NCBI GenBank assembly: GCA_023421735.1
Contig: JAEZSP010000060.1
Coordinates: 1 to 26,713, forward strand
Direction of reading: 5' to 3'
Source: Bacillota bacterium
GTDB lineage: Bacteria; Bacillota_A; Clostridia; Christensenellales; Aristaeellaceae
DNA length: 26,713 nt
In this document: positions 15,485-23,653 of the stretch, in pieces
Layout of the letters: every line of letters begins with the position of its first letter
Position numbering within the stretch: the stretch's first letter is position 1
Program-made: the position numbers and the translations under genes
The notes under the pieces: model-generated
Told to the model about the DNA's origin: nothing
The model's input: only the letters and a program-made list of their open reading frames with translations
Databases searched by the model: none

Positions 15485-15557
15485 CCGCCCGAATGGCATC
15501 CGGAGACGAGATGCGCGGGAACGCCGTTGTTAAGTTTGAACGCGGCGAGAAGTTCGC

Positions 15558-15585
15558 TTGACAGGATGCGGAGAAGTCGTACAAT
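15558..15585 (+). promoter_or_regulatory. Strong promoter of the acyltransferase operon
   Basis: A consensus TTGACA (15558-15563), 16 bp, TACAAT (15580-15585). Transcription should start near 15592, at the first copies of the GGCCCACC repeat. Confidence 0.75.
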
Positions 15586-15590
15586 TATTT

Positions 15591-15630
15591 GGCCCACCGG
15601 CCCACCGGCCCACCGGCCCACCGGCCCACC
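15591..15630. repeat. Tandem repeat, five copies of GGCCCACC
   Basis: Five perfect 8-bp units in a row start five bases after the -10 box and fill the first part of the predicted 5' untranslated region. The complementary strand reads GGTGGGCC in series, so it has evenly spaced G runs. The repeat ends 55 bp before the ATG at 15686. Confidence 0.95.
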
Positions 15631-15685
15631 GACGGCGCCTGAATGCCCAACCCCGGACTTTCGAAGTTGAAGACGAGGTGATCCC

Positions 15686-16978
15686 ATGGCGAAGACGACA
15701 GGCCGCGAAATTCCCGCATGGATGAAGCTGGACAACGCGGCAAAAATATACCCGCCCGCCCGCACGCGCGGTTGGACGGCGATGTTTCGTCTGTCGATTA
15801 CGCTGACCGAACCCGTCGATCCGGATGTGCTCGAACGGGCGCAGTTGGCGGTACTCAAGCGCATTCCGACGTTCGCCTATCGCCTGCGCAGGGGGGTTTT
15901 CTGGTATTATTTTGAGCACATGGACGGCGCGCCGCATCTTCAGCGCGATGTGGGCAATCCCCTGGTGCGCATGGATCTCAATGAAAACGATCACTTCATG
16001 TACCGTGTGCGCTATTATGGACGCCGCATCGCCGTGGAATTCTTTCACGCACTCACGGATGGTACGGGCGGCATGAGCTTCCTTCTCACGCTCGCGGCGC
16101 AGTACCTGCGCATAAAGCACGGCGTGGACATTCCCGCACACGGCCTGATCCTCGATTGCCGCACACCCCCTTTGCCGGAGGAGATGGAAGACAGCTTTTT
16201 AAGGCATGCGCGCGACGTGGGCACGAGCCGTGCGGAGCGTCCGGCCTATCATGCGGCGGGTACGCCCGAGCACGCCCACTTTCTCAATATCACGACCGCC
16301 ATCATGCCGCAGGCTTCGCTGGTTGCGAAGGCGAAGGAACGCGGCGTGAGCGTGACGGTGCTTCTGACTGCGATTCTCCTGGATAGTCTTCAGGAAATCC
16401 AGTTTGCCGATCCCAGAAAGCGCAAGCAGTGCCTGCCCGTCAAGGTGCTCGTTCCCGTCAACCTGCGCCGTTTCTATGGCGCCAAAACGGTGCGCAATTT
16501 TGCCTCCTATGTCAATGTGGGGGTGAACAGCCAGTACGGGAGGCACTCATTTGCCGAGATTTTAAATGCCGTTAAGCATACCATGGGTCTTGAAATTGCC
16601 GAAAAGACGCTCAACGCCCGCATGTCGACCAACGTCAACGCGGAAAAAAACCCGCTCATTCGCGCCATGCCGCTGATTTTAAAGGCGCCGTTCATGCGCC
16701 TCATGTTTATGCTGCAGGGCGATCGGTATAACTCGACGACCCTTTCCAATCTCGGCGAGGTGAAGCTCCCGGAGGTCATGCAACCCTATGTCGAGCGGTT
16801 GGACTTCCTCCTGGGCGCGCCGTCCCGCAATCCCGTGACCTGCGCCTGCGTCAGTTACGGTGGCAACGTGTATTGGAATTTTACGCGGAGAATCCGCGAG
16901 CCCGATCTCGAACATGCGGTTCTCACCGCCCTTGTCAAGATGGGCGTTCCCGTCAAGGTGGAAAGCAACCGGAGGTGA
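15686..16978 (+). CDS. Condensation-domain-like acyltransferase (alcohol acetyltransferase / PapA-like)
   Basis: The 430-aa protein has the HxxxDG active-site motif of condensation/CoA-dependent acyltransferases (FFHALTDGTGG, His121, Asp125) and a second family motif TTLSNLGEVKLP near residue 350. The N-terminal half (LSITLTEPVDPDVLERA, LKRIPTFAYRL) matches the chloramphenicol-acetyltransferase-like fold, with the second lobe following. Such enzymes move an acyl group from CoA or a carrier to an alcohol or amine; neither donor nor acceptor is known. A GAGGTGAT ribosome site precedes ATG 15686. The next gene starts 5 bp after its stop, so the two form an operon, and an HSL esterase lies upstream. 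Confidence 0.82.
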   Translation: MAKTTGREIPAWMKLDNAAKIYPPARTRGWTAMFRLSITLTEPVDPDVLERAQLAVLKRIPTFAYRLRRGVFWYYFEHMDGAPHLQRDVGNPLVRMDLNENDHFMYRVRYYGRRIAVEFFHALTDGTGGMSFLLTLAAQYLRIKHGVDIPAHGLILDCRTPPLPEEMEDSFLRHARDVGTSRAERPAYHAAGTPEHAHFLNITTAIMPQASLVAKAKERGVSVTVLLTAILLDSLQEIQFADPRKRKQCLPVKVLVPVNLRRFYGAKTVRNFASYVNVGVNSQYGRHSFAEILNAVKHTMGLEIAEKTLNARMSTNVNAEKNPLIRAMPLILKAPFMRLMFMLQGDRYNSTTLSNLGEVKLPEVMQPYVERLDFLLGAPSRNPVTCACVSYGGNVYWNFTRRIREPDLEHAVLTALVKMGVPVKVESNRR

Positions 16979-16983
16979 TTGAG

Positions 16984-17682
16984 GTGTCGTACTGTGTCCA
17001 TTGCGGCGTCGAACTCGCGCCGTCAGAAAAGAAGTGTCCCCTGTGCATGACGCCCGTTCTCAACCCGAACGAGGAAGCGCAGGCTGTTGAAAAACCGTAT
17101 CCCGACCGGCTGGAAACCGTGCACATCGACCATCGATATGGCGCGCAACTCGCGACGCTGTTTCTCATGATCCCGCTCGCCGCGGTGCTGATCTGCGATT
17201 TTGCGATCTCGCGGCGCATCACATGGTCGAGCTACGTGCTCGGCGCGGGCGTTTGCATCTGCCTCTGGGTGATCCTCCCGTTTTTCCTCGATGTGCGGAA
17301 GCCATATCTGTATATCGCGGTCGATATTCTGTCCGCTTCCGCCTATCTCGGGCTGATCGCGTGGCGGATGCAGGGCCTTGATTGGTATTCCTTCGTCGCC
17401 CTGCCGCTCACATTCCTCGCGGGTCTCGGCGCGATTTTGTGCGTGTATCTCGCGCGGCGCAAAAAGATGCCCGCCCTTCACAGGGTCACCAGCATGGTGT
17501 GGGTCGTGGCCGGATTCCTCGTGGGGCTTGAGGCGCTGATCGACCGGTATGCGTGGGGCGTTGTACACCTCCAATGGTCGATCTATACGCTCATCTCGCT
17601 CCTGGCGTTCGGCACGATCTTCCTCGTCATTGAGAAAAATCCGCGCCTGAAGGCCGACATCCGGCGCAGGCTGTATCTCTGA
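16984..17682 (+). CDS. Zinc-ribbon membrane protein (DUF6320-like)
   Basis: The 232-aa protein begins with a zinc ribbon (Cys4, Cys7, Cys18, Cys21: CVHCG ... CPLC) in the cytosol, then has six predicted membrane helices and a short basic tail. It resembles DUF6320 proteins, which I recall beside condensation-like acyltransferases in Clostridia. The function is unknown; it may anchor or regulate its neighbour or present the acyl acceptor at the membrane. Start chosen at GTG 16984 with GGAGGTGAT directly upstream, overlapping the stop codon of the acyltransferase gene. GTG 16975 lies inside that ribosome site. Confidence 0.82.
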   Translation: MSYCVHCGVELAPSEKKCPLCMTPVLNPNEEAQAVEKPYPDRLETVHIDHRYGAQLATLFLMIPLAAVLICDFAISRRITWSSYVLGAGVCICLWVILPFFLDVRKPYLYIAVDILSASAYLGLIAWRMQGLDWYSFVALPLTFLAGLGAILCVYLARRKKMPALHRVTSMVWVVAGFLVGLEALIDRYAWGVVHLQWSIYTLISLLAFGTIFLVIEKNPRLKADIRRRLYL

Positions 17683-17772
17683 TCAGGGACTTTCGATGCC
17701 CGCAATATCCCTGACATCCCGTAATCGAATGTTCACCGGAAAAGACCCGAAACGTGCGCGGCAGCCGCACGA

Positions 17773-17781
17773 TGATATGAT
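17773..17781 (+). promoter_or_regulatory. Possible extended -10 promoter of the helicase gene
   Basis: TGATATGAT fits an extended -10 box and lies 37 bp before ATG 17819. There is no clear -35. Confidence 0.35.
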
Positions 17782-17818
17782 ATGCTGTTTAAGAATAATA
17801 AAAAGTTAGGAAATCAAA

Positions 17819-19081
17819 ATGACCTTCCAAGAAATGAATCTGATTGCGCCTCTTTTGCAGGCGGTCAAGGAATCCGGATTTGAAATGCCAACCCCCATCC
17901 AGCAATCGACGATCCCGCTCGCTCTCGCGGGCAACGACATCCTCGGCTGCGCGCAGACCGGAACGGGGAAAACCGCCGCGTTCGCGCTGCCGATCCTCCA
18001 AAAACTTTCTCAGAATCAGCATATATCGCGCATTCGTCCCGTTCGTGCCCTGATCCTCACCCCCACACGCGAGCTTGCTCAGCAGATTTACGACTGCTTT
18101 CTCGATTTTGGCACCCGCAGGCTCTCCTTGCGGGTCAGCGTTATCTACGGCGGCGTCAGTCAGGTGCATCAGGTTGACGCCCTCCGGCGCGGCGTGGATA
18201 TATTGGTGGCAACCCCCGGTCGCCTGAACGATCTGATCGGGCAGGGTTTCGTCCACCTCGACGAGGTCGATACCTTCGTGCTCGACGAGGCGGATCGCAT
18301 GCTCGACATGGGCTTTATCCGCGACGTCAAAAAGGTCATCGCGCTGCTTCCCAAAGAGCGGCAGACGCTGTTCTTTTCCGCGACGATGCCCGCCGAGGCG
18401 GAGCAGCTTTCCATGCAGATATTAAAAAATCCCCGCACGGTGAAGGTGAATCCGGTCACCCGCCCCGTGGACAGCGTGCGCCAGAGCCTATATTACGTTG
18501 ATAAGCTGAATAAAAAGTATCTCCTCGCACAGCTGCTGTCCGACCCCGCCGTCGAAAATGCGCTCGTATTCGTCCGGACGCGCCACGGCGCGGATCGCGT
18601 CGTGCGCGAACTCGCACGCGAGAAGATTCCGTCCGTCGCAATCCACGGTTCCAAGTCGCAGGGCGCGCGCCAGACTGCGCTTTCCCGCTTCAAAAGCGGC
18701 GACATCAAGACGCTTATTGCGACCGACATCGCCGCACGCGGTATCGACATCACGGGGCTTTCGCATGTCTTTAACTACGATTTGCCCGACGAGCCGGAGG
18801 CGTACATCCATCGCATCGGCCGCACGGGCCGCGCAGGTCTGTATGGCGATGCGATCAGCTTTTGCAGCATCGATGAGGTCAAAAAACTGCAAGCCATCGA
18901 GAAATTGATTGGGAAACGCATTCACACCCGGGAGAGCGATTGGCCGATGGAGATTACCACGCCGACCAAGCCCGTCAAGCAACAACAGGCGCCCAAAAAG
19001 CTCAACATGCGCGGCGAACCCCTTCAGGAACGGCAGAATCGCCCGCGCCGGGCGACGCCCAAAGGGGCAAAACGCCGGTAA
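17819..19081 (+). CDS. DEAD-box ATP-dependent RNA helicase
   Basis: This 420-aa protein has the complete set of DEAD-box motifs: Q motif (Phe21, PTPIQQ), Walker A AQTGTGKT (45-52), PTRELAQQ, TPGRL, DEAD (156-159), SAT (187-189), then in the second RecA domain ALVFVRT, TDIAARGIDI and HRIGRTGR (from His331). A basic tail of about 50 residues (PKGAKRR end) probably binds RNA. The size fits the short RhlE/CshA-like group that unwinds structured RNA in ribosome assembly, mRNA decay or cold growth. It is a single gene with a strong terminator directly behind it. Confidence 0.96.
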   Translation: MTFQEMNLIAPLLQAVKESGFEMPTPIQQSTIPLALAGNDILGCAQTGTGKTAAFALPILQKLSQNQHISRIRPVRALILTPTRELAQQIYDCFLDFGTRRLSLRVSVIYGGVSQVHQVDALRRGVDILVATPGRLNDLIGQGFVHLDEVDTFVLDEADRMLDMGFIRDVKKVIALLPKERQTLFFSATMPAEAEQLSMQILKNPRTVKVNPVTRPVDSVRQSLYYVDKLNKKYLLAQLLSDPAVENALVFVRTRHGADRVVRELAREKIPSVAIHGSKSQGARQTALSRFKSGDIKTLIATDIAARGIDITGLSHVFNYDLPDEPEAYIHRIGRTGRAGLYGDAISFCSIDEVKKLQAIEKLIGKRIHTRESDWPMEITTPTKPVKQQQAPKKLNMRGEPLQERQNRPRRATPKGAKRR

Positions 19082-19085
19082 TCAC

Positions 19086-19125
19086 GAAAAAACCACGCCG
19101 ATCGTTTGATCAGCGTGGTTTTTTT
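19086..19125. terminator. Bidirectional rho-independent terminator
   Basis: AAAAAACCACGC pairs with GCGTGGTTTTTTT, with an inner GATC/GATC stem around GTTT. It has a T run on both strands and serves the helicase gene and the convergent iron-sulfur operon. Confidence 0.92.
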
Positions 19126-19133
19126 ATGCCTTT

Positions 19134-19607
19134 TTACGGATCAACCGTGTGCTGCGCAAGCTGTTCTGCCTGCGCGTCATCGAGCGTGCCCAACCCCAGC
19201 AACACGTCCGCCGCGGACCGGGGCAGTTCCGCCGTCTGCGCATCATCGACCGGAATTCCGACATAGAGCGCCACAAAGTAGCGCACCGACGCTGTTCCGA
19301 TTTCGATACCCTCCAAATCACCGTAGAGAGATTCCAGATCCTTGCACTTGAAACTGTCCGGATTTTCCACGCCGAACGCTGCTCCCAACTGGTCGATGGG
19401 CAGATCAAAACTCTTCGCAATGTCTGCGAACGTGTAGGAACCGCGAATGTCCATCGGATCGGCCTGTCCTGCATATTCGCCGGAGGAGATGGCGACCGGC
19501 ACCTTCTCTGTCGTGGTCTTCCAGTATCCAAGCCCTGATGCGAGCGCGATCCCGCCAAAGAAAACAGCAACCGAAACGACCGCCAGTACCCATGTCTTGA
19601 CGCGCAT
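19134..19607 (-). CDS. Membrane-anchored protein paired with the NapH-like iron-sulfur protein
   Basis: The 157-aa protein has one N-terminal membrane helix (residues 5-26) and an outer domain with DPMDIRGSYTFADIAKSFDL and FVALYVGIP. I recall this domain next to, or fused with, polyferredoxin membrane proteins in anaerobes, but it has no named function to my knowledge. The only cysteine in the outer domain is in FKCKDLE. It begins directly at the stop codon of the upstream iron-sulfur gene (no gap), so the pair is co-translated and probably forms one complex. Confidence 0.75.
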   Translation of the reverse strand: MRVKTWVLAVVSVAVFFGGIALASGLGYWKTTTEKVPVAISSGEYAGQADPMDIRGSYTFADIAKSFDLPIDQLGAAFGVENPDSFKCKDLESLYGDLEGIEIGTASVRYFVALYVGIPVDDAQTAELPRSAADVLLGLGTLDDAQAEQLAQHTVDP

Positions 19608-20447
19608 CTACTTCACCTCCCCGATCGACAGGTTCACCGTGTCCTTCACCGGACAGGCGCTCTCCGATGTACACTTCATGCAGCTGATGCACTGGTGATC
19701 GCGCACGCGCCCGGCGGTCGACACCCGGATGTTCATGGGGCACGCCGCGTCGCACGCCTTGCAGTTGATGCAGCTGCTCGCCCGCCGCCGAATGCCGAAT
19801 ACGCGAAACAGATTCGTCAAACCCAGCAGCGCGCCGTAGGGGCAGGCATATTTGCACCAGGGGCGCTCGATCAAAAGTGACAAAAGGAGCGTGACGCCGA
19901 GGATGGCCAGCGCCGAAAGCGCGACTTCCTCCTTGTAGAAGTTAAACAGCGCGTAGTAGGGATCGATGTTCTGAAAGCTCAAAATCGCGGTCTTTGCGGT
20001 GATATAAACGACCCAAACGAGGAGGACATAGCGAAGATAGCGGAGCACGATGTCGAACTTGCGGGGGATCAGATGATTATAGCGCTTTTTGAAGATGCGC
20101 TTTCCCAACTTCCCAATCCATTCCTGCAGTGATCCGAGCGGACAGAACCAGCCGCAAAAGACCGGGCCGAACAGCACGGAGAGAAGAAAAACCAAACCCA
20201 TCAGCACGAATGCCGATTCGTGGATTTTCTGAACCAGCACGCCTTCCGTCAGGAATCGGTAGACGGACACGACGCCGCCGAACGGGCAAATCGTGTGGAG
20301 CGATGCCTCCCCGATCAACGGGAGCGCAACCCCCTGTTCAGCCATGTATCCCGAAATCGAAATGAGCGCGATCAACACGAAAAAGCCCACCTGAACGGCG
20401 TGCCGGATCCGCTGCGCGCGCTTGCCCGGTTTCTTGTCTCGAATCAA
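19608..20447 (-). CDS. NapH-like membrane 4Fe-4S polyferredoxin
   Basis: The 279-aa protein has several membrane helices, two CxxxCP motifs at the membrane (CGWFCPLG and CKYACPYG, as in NapH/NosR/RdxA), and a C-terminal pair of 4Fe-4S motifs: CINCKACDAACP (Cys226, 229, 232, 236) and CISCMKCTSESACP (Cys253, 256, 259, 264). It should carry electrons through or along the cytoplasmic membrane. No reductase gene is near, so the partner is unknown. The start is a TTG at 20447, with GGAGGG seven bases upstream; no ATG is close. A promoter overlapped by an inverted repeat lies upstream. Confidence 0.92.
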   Translation of the reverse strand: MIRDKKPGKRAQRIRHAVQVGFFVLIALISISGYMAEQGVALPLIGEASLHTICPFGGVVSVYRFLTEGVLVQKIHESAFVLMGLVFLLSVLFGPVFCGWFCPLGSLQEWIGKLGKRIFKKRYNHLIPRKFDIVLRYLRYVLLVWVVYITAKTAILSFQNIDPYYALFNFYKEEVALSALAILGVTLLLSLLIERPWCKYACPYGALLGLTNLFRVFGIRRRASSCINCKACDAACPMNIRVSTAGRVRDHQCISCMKCTSESACPVKDTVNLSIGEVK

Positions 20448-20461
20448 AATTAATCCCTCCT

Positions 20462-20505
20462 CGGTATGAATGCGTGCATCATACCGGGAGGATGTTGCAA
20501 AACAA
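20462..20505 (-). promoter_or_regulatory. Promoter and operator-like palindrome of the iron-sulfur operon
   Basis: On the minus strand TTGTTT (20500-20505), 16 bp, TATGAT (20478-20483). The inverted repeat CGGTATGA-N9-TCATACCG (20462-20486) overlaps the -10 box, the usual place for a repressor site. Confidence 0.5.
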
Positions 20506-20542
20506 TGTCTTTCAGATTTTTTCTCGGTGACGCAAACGTCGC

Positions 20543-21946
20543 CTACGAGTGCCGATAGACCTGCCAGCCCATGTAATTTCCGAGCGCCTCCTCGAGGACG
20601 TCCGCGCAGGCGGCCTGCGTGAGCGCGACGTGGTGCTCATAGCCGTTTTGCGAGATGTGACGCATGAGACCGTTTAAGTCCCTTACCTCGCAAACCGCGA
20701 CGCCGCCGAACGTCTCGAGCGGGTCGTCGGTGAATTTTCCCTCGCCGAGGTAGCACTTGATGCACCCGTTCCGGTCGTCCGTCGAAACCTTTAAATAGGT
20801 CATCTCGGATGCCCGCACGCGTCCCTTCAGCCCGCCGAAGCTGAACTCCGTGCCAAGCGTCGTCGCAAGGATGTCCAGGTTCCCGATCTCCGGCTTCTCC
20901 CGGAATGCGGTGGCGGGGTAATTCGAGCAGTGGACGTTGACGCACTTGTCCTTTTCATCCCTGTAGTTGTTGTTCCAATCCTGATAAATGGGATTCACGT
21001 CCGATGCCTTCAAAAGCGCGAGCATCGAAACCGCGCCCATCACGTCCGTTTCACACGCGGAGGGCATGCCCTTCACGCCCATCATGCTCATCGACAGACA
21101 GGCCGCGCAGCCGTAGTTCGCCTCCACGCTGTCCCAGCATTGCACCGCGCTCGCAACGCAGTGGTGCTCCGCCATCCAGTTTTCAAGCGCAATCGAGAGC
21201 TTTGCCTGCCGCTCGACCTTCTCGTCTGAAATGCCCGCGCAGATGTTGCCGTAATAGCGAATCTCTTCAATCCGCCTGTCGATCGCGCCGCGGTCGTCGA
21301 TCGCCGCGATGTCCGCAAAAATTTCGCTCATATCCTCCGTCTCAACGGTGATTCCGCAACTTTGCAGCAGCTTTTCCGAGTAGCGCACGGTGCGGAATGG
21401 CGTGACGCGCGCGCCGAATTGCGCGATGCGCGCGGTGTGCATGGATTTCACAACGGCGCAGACGCGCGCGAATCGCATGACGTCCGCCTGAAATTCCGCA
21501 CCATCCACCGCGCACGTGTGGCGCGCGGTCAGGGAGTACCTGATGCCGGATTGATAGAGGTTATTGCACAAAGAAAGCTTGCCGCAAAATGCGTCGCGTC
21601 GGTTTTCGAGCTGCATCTTGTCAAAATCGTCGTCGCACGCCTGAATGAGAATGGGGCAGTCGAGCTTCGAAAAGCGAATGGCATCCGCAACACCCGTTTC
21701 CTCGCCAAAGTTCGGCAGACAGACGATGATGCCGTCGATCTCGTCCGCATGCGCCCGGAAAAGCGCCGCGCATTTCTGCGCCTCGTCGTATGTCATGGTC
21801 TCGCCCATATACGCCTCCTCGGTCGAGAGGGTGACGTACGCATGCCCCCAGGCCGTTAGGCTCGCAAGGAGTTTCTCGCGCGCCGCCAGCACCAGATGAT
21901 CCGGGAAAAAGGATCGGTTCGAAATGATTACCCCAAAAGTCGCCAT
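20543..21946 (-). CDS. L-fucose/L-arabinose isomerase family protein
   Basis: This 467-aa protein resembles the fucose/arabinose isomerase superfamily, which converts aldoses to ketoses with a divalent metal. Candidate metal ligands are Glu299 (in CETDVMGA), Asp323 (in YQDW) and His438/His439 (in GYEHHVAL), in the order seen in the family. An N-terminal Rossmann-like half (GIIVCLPNFGEETG) is present. Start ATG 21946 has GGAGGAG five bases upstream. It lies 255 bp after the kinase gene of the split-transketolase operon on the same strand and probably supplies the ketose for that kinase. The substrate is not readable; sulfoquinovose isomerases belong to a related group. Confidence 0.85.
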   Translation of the reverse strand: MATFGVIISNRSFFPDHLVLAAREKLLASLTAWGHAYVTLSTEEAYMGETMTYDEAQKCAALFRAHADEIDGIIVCLPNFGEETGVADAIRFSKLDCPILIQACDDDFDKMQLENRRDAFCGKLSLCNNLYQSGIRYSLTARHTCAVDGAEFQADVMRFARVCAVVKSMHTARIAQFGARVTPFRTVRYSEKLLQSCGITVETEDMSEIFADIAAIDDRGAIDRRIEEIRYYGNICAGISDEKVERQAKLSIALENWMAEHHCVASAVQCWDSVEANYGCAACLSMSMMGVKGMPSACETDVMGAVSMLALLKASDVNPIYQDWNNNYRDEKDKCVNVHCSNYPATAFREKPEIGNLDILATTLGTEFSFGGLKGRVRASEMTYLKVSTDDRNGCIKCYLGEGKFTDDPLETFGGVAVCEVRDLNGLMRHISQNGYEHHVALTQAACADVLEEALGNYMGWQVYRHS

Positions 21947-21968
21947 ATCTGCTCCTCCAATCATGAAA

Positions 21969-22138
21969 CGCAACCTCGGTCGCCCGATTGCCTGCAATGC
22001 AATGCCCGCAACGTCAATCCATGGATCGCCCGCACCGATCGCGCAACCTCAATCGCCCGAGGACCAATCCCCGGGTGATCGAATGACGGCCAAATCGTCT
22101 GTCTCCAGTATGGGATTCTCAAGGGCGTCGACCCTTGA
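21969..22138. repeat. Direct repeat and hairpin between isomerase and kinase genes
   Basis: CGCAACCTCGGTCGCCC (21969-21985) recurs as CGCAACCTCAATCGCCC (22042-22058), 15 of 17 identical, 73 bp apart. A perfect hairpin TCAAGGG-CGTCGA-CCCTTGA lies at 22119-22138. No gene and no clear promoter are seen in the gap 21947-22201. Confidence 0.55.
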
Positions 22139-22201
22139 AAGTCGGCCTCTGGGTAGCAGGCCAAGCCGCCTTGCGCGTGCGCGGGGGCAGTGTTCCCGCC
22201 G

Positions 22202-23653
22202 TCATCCCCGCGCCTTTGCCACTGCCTGCGCCCATGCCGCCCGGCGCAGCGCGCGTTTTTGCGGGTCGAGGCGCGGCGTGTAGGCCGCGCCGGCGGGGAA
22301 GTGGGCGCGCAATTCCGCATAGGAAGGATAAAGGCCGACGGTGATCCCCGCAATGGTCGCGGCGCCGAGGGCCGAAAGCTCGTTTGCGCCGGGGCAGACG
22401 ACATCGCAGCCCGCATCGTCCGCCTGCATCTGCATGAGCAGCGTGTTTTTCGCCGCGCCGCCGTCCGCCGTGAGCGTTTGGATGCGCTGTCCGCTCGCGC
22501 ATTCCATGGCGTCGAGCACGTCTGCGTCCTGCATGGCGATGGCGTCGAGGGCCGCGCGGGCGACGTGCGCGCGCGTCGTGCCGCGGGTCATGCCGCAGAG
22601 GATGGCGCGCGCGGAGAGATCGAAATAGGGCGCGCCGAGGCCGGAAAGCGCCGGCACGAGAAACACCCCGTCCGCGTCTGGAACGGTGCGCGCAAGGGCT
22701 TCAATTTCAAGCGCGTCTTTGAACATTCCCATCTCGTTGCAGAGCCAGACGAGCGCGTCCCCGGAACAGGTGACGTTGCCCTCAAGCTCATAAAACACCT
22801 TGCCCTGAAACCCAAAACCCACTGCCGCCGTCAGTCCGTTTTCGGCGATGCGCGGCAGTTCACCCACATTCATCATCACGGACGATCCCGTGCCGTAGGT
22901 CGCCTTGACGGCGCCGGGCACATGGCATCCGTGGCCAAAGAGCGCGGCGTGACTGTCGCCCAGAACGCCTACGATGGGAATGCCCCGGTAAAGTCCGTAG
23001 TCAGCGTCCGCGGGCAAAATCCGTTCGGCCAGATAATCGCGCTTCAGGCCGAAGAGATGGAGCATGTCCGCGTCCCAGTCGAGCGTTTTCAGGTGAAAAA
23101 GCTGCGTGCGGCTTGCGTTTGTATAATCGGTTGCGAATACCCGCCCGCCCGTCAGGCGGTAGATCAGATACGTCTCGATCGTGCCCACGCATAAATCGCC
23201 CGCGCCCATGCGCGCCGCGATGTCCGGATTCTCCATGCGGAACGCCGCGATTTTGCCGGCGGGAAGATACGGCGAGAGCGCCGCGCCCGTTACGCCCCGC
23301 GCAAAGTTTGAATGCGATTGTAGCGCATCGCAGATTTCCCGTCCCCGAATGTCCTGCCAGACCATCGCGCGCGCGACGGGCAGGCCTGTCTTCCGATCCC
23401 AAATGACGGTCGTTTCGCGCTGATTCGTAATCGCAAGGGCGCGGACGTCGCGCAGCGCGATCCCGTCCAGTACCTCGTCGAGGATCGCCACCACGTTCTC
23501 GAATATTTCCGCCGCATCGTGCTCGACGCGCCCCGGTGTGGGGTAGAATTGCGCGTGTTTCTTTGATGCGCGCCGGACAATCCCGCCCTTTGCATCCACC
23601 AAAAACGCCTTGCTCGCAGACGTGCTCTGGTCGACCGCGACGATATAGTTCAT
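22202..23653 (-). CDS. FGGY-family carbohydrate kinase (glycerol-kinase-like)
   Basis: The 483-aa product phosphorylates a polyol or ketose with ATP. It follows the glycerol kinase pattern: ITNQRETTVIWDRKTG and VWQD, catalytic Asp233 in GDSHAALFGH, TYGTGSSVMMN, and DGGAAKN near the C-terminus. The phosphate-binding loop reads DQST (Asp8) instead of the usual DQGT. Start ATG 23653 overlaps the transketolase stop codon by 4 bp (ATGA), so a much longer open frame upstream in the same phase is not used. In this operon a ketose such as apulose, rather than glycerol, is the likelier substrate; that is inference. Confidence 0.88.
   Translation of the reverse strand: MNYIVAVDQSTSASKAFLVDAKGGIVRRASKKHAQFYPTPGRVEHDAAEIFENVVAILDEVLDGIALRDVRALAITNQRETTVIWDRKTGLPVARAMVWQDIRGREICDALQSHSNFARGVTGAALSPYLPAGKIAAFRMENPDIAARMGAGDLCVGTIETYLIYRLTGGRVFATDYTNASRTQLFHLKTLDWDADMLHLFGLKRDYLAERILPADADYGLYRGIPIVGVLGDSHAALFGHGCHVPGAVKATYGTGSSVMMNVGELPRIAENGLTAAVGFGFQGKVFYELEGNVTCSGDALVWLCNEMGMFKDALEIEALARTVPDADGVFLVPALSGLGAPYFDLSARAILCGMTRGTTRAHVARAALDAIAMQDADVLDAMECASGQRIQTLTADGGAAKNTLLMQMQADDAGCDVVCPGANELSALGAATIAGITVGLYPSYAELRAHFPAGAAYTPRLDPQKRALRRAAWAQAVAKARG

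Noticed and set aside
15591..15630. CRISPR-like array
   Set aside because: Units are 8 bp with no spacers and no cas genes are present; it is a simple tandem repeat.
20487..20542. Terminator after the isomerase gene
   Set aside because: Only a 4-bp GACG/CGTC stem followed by A-rich sequence on the transcribed strand, with no T run.
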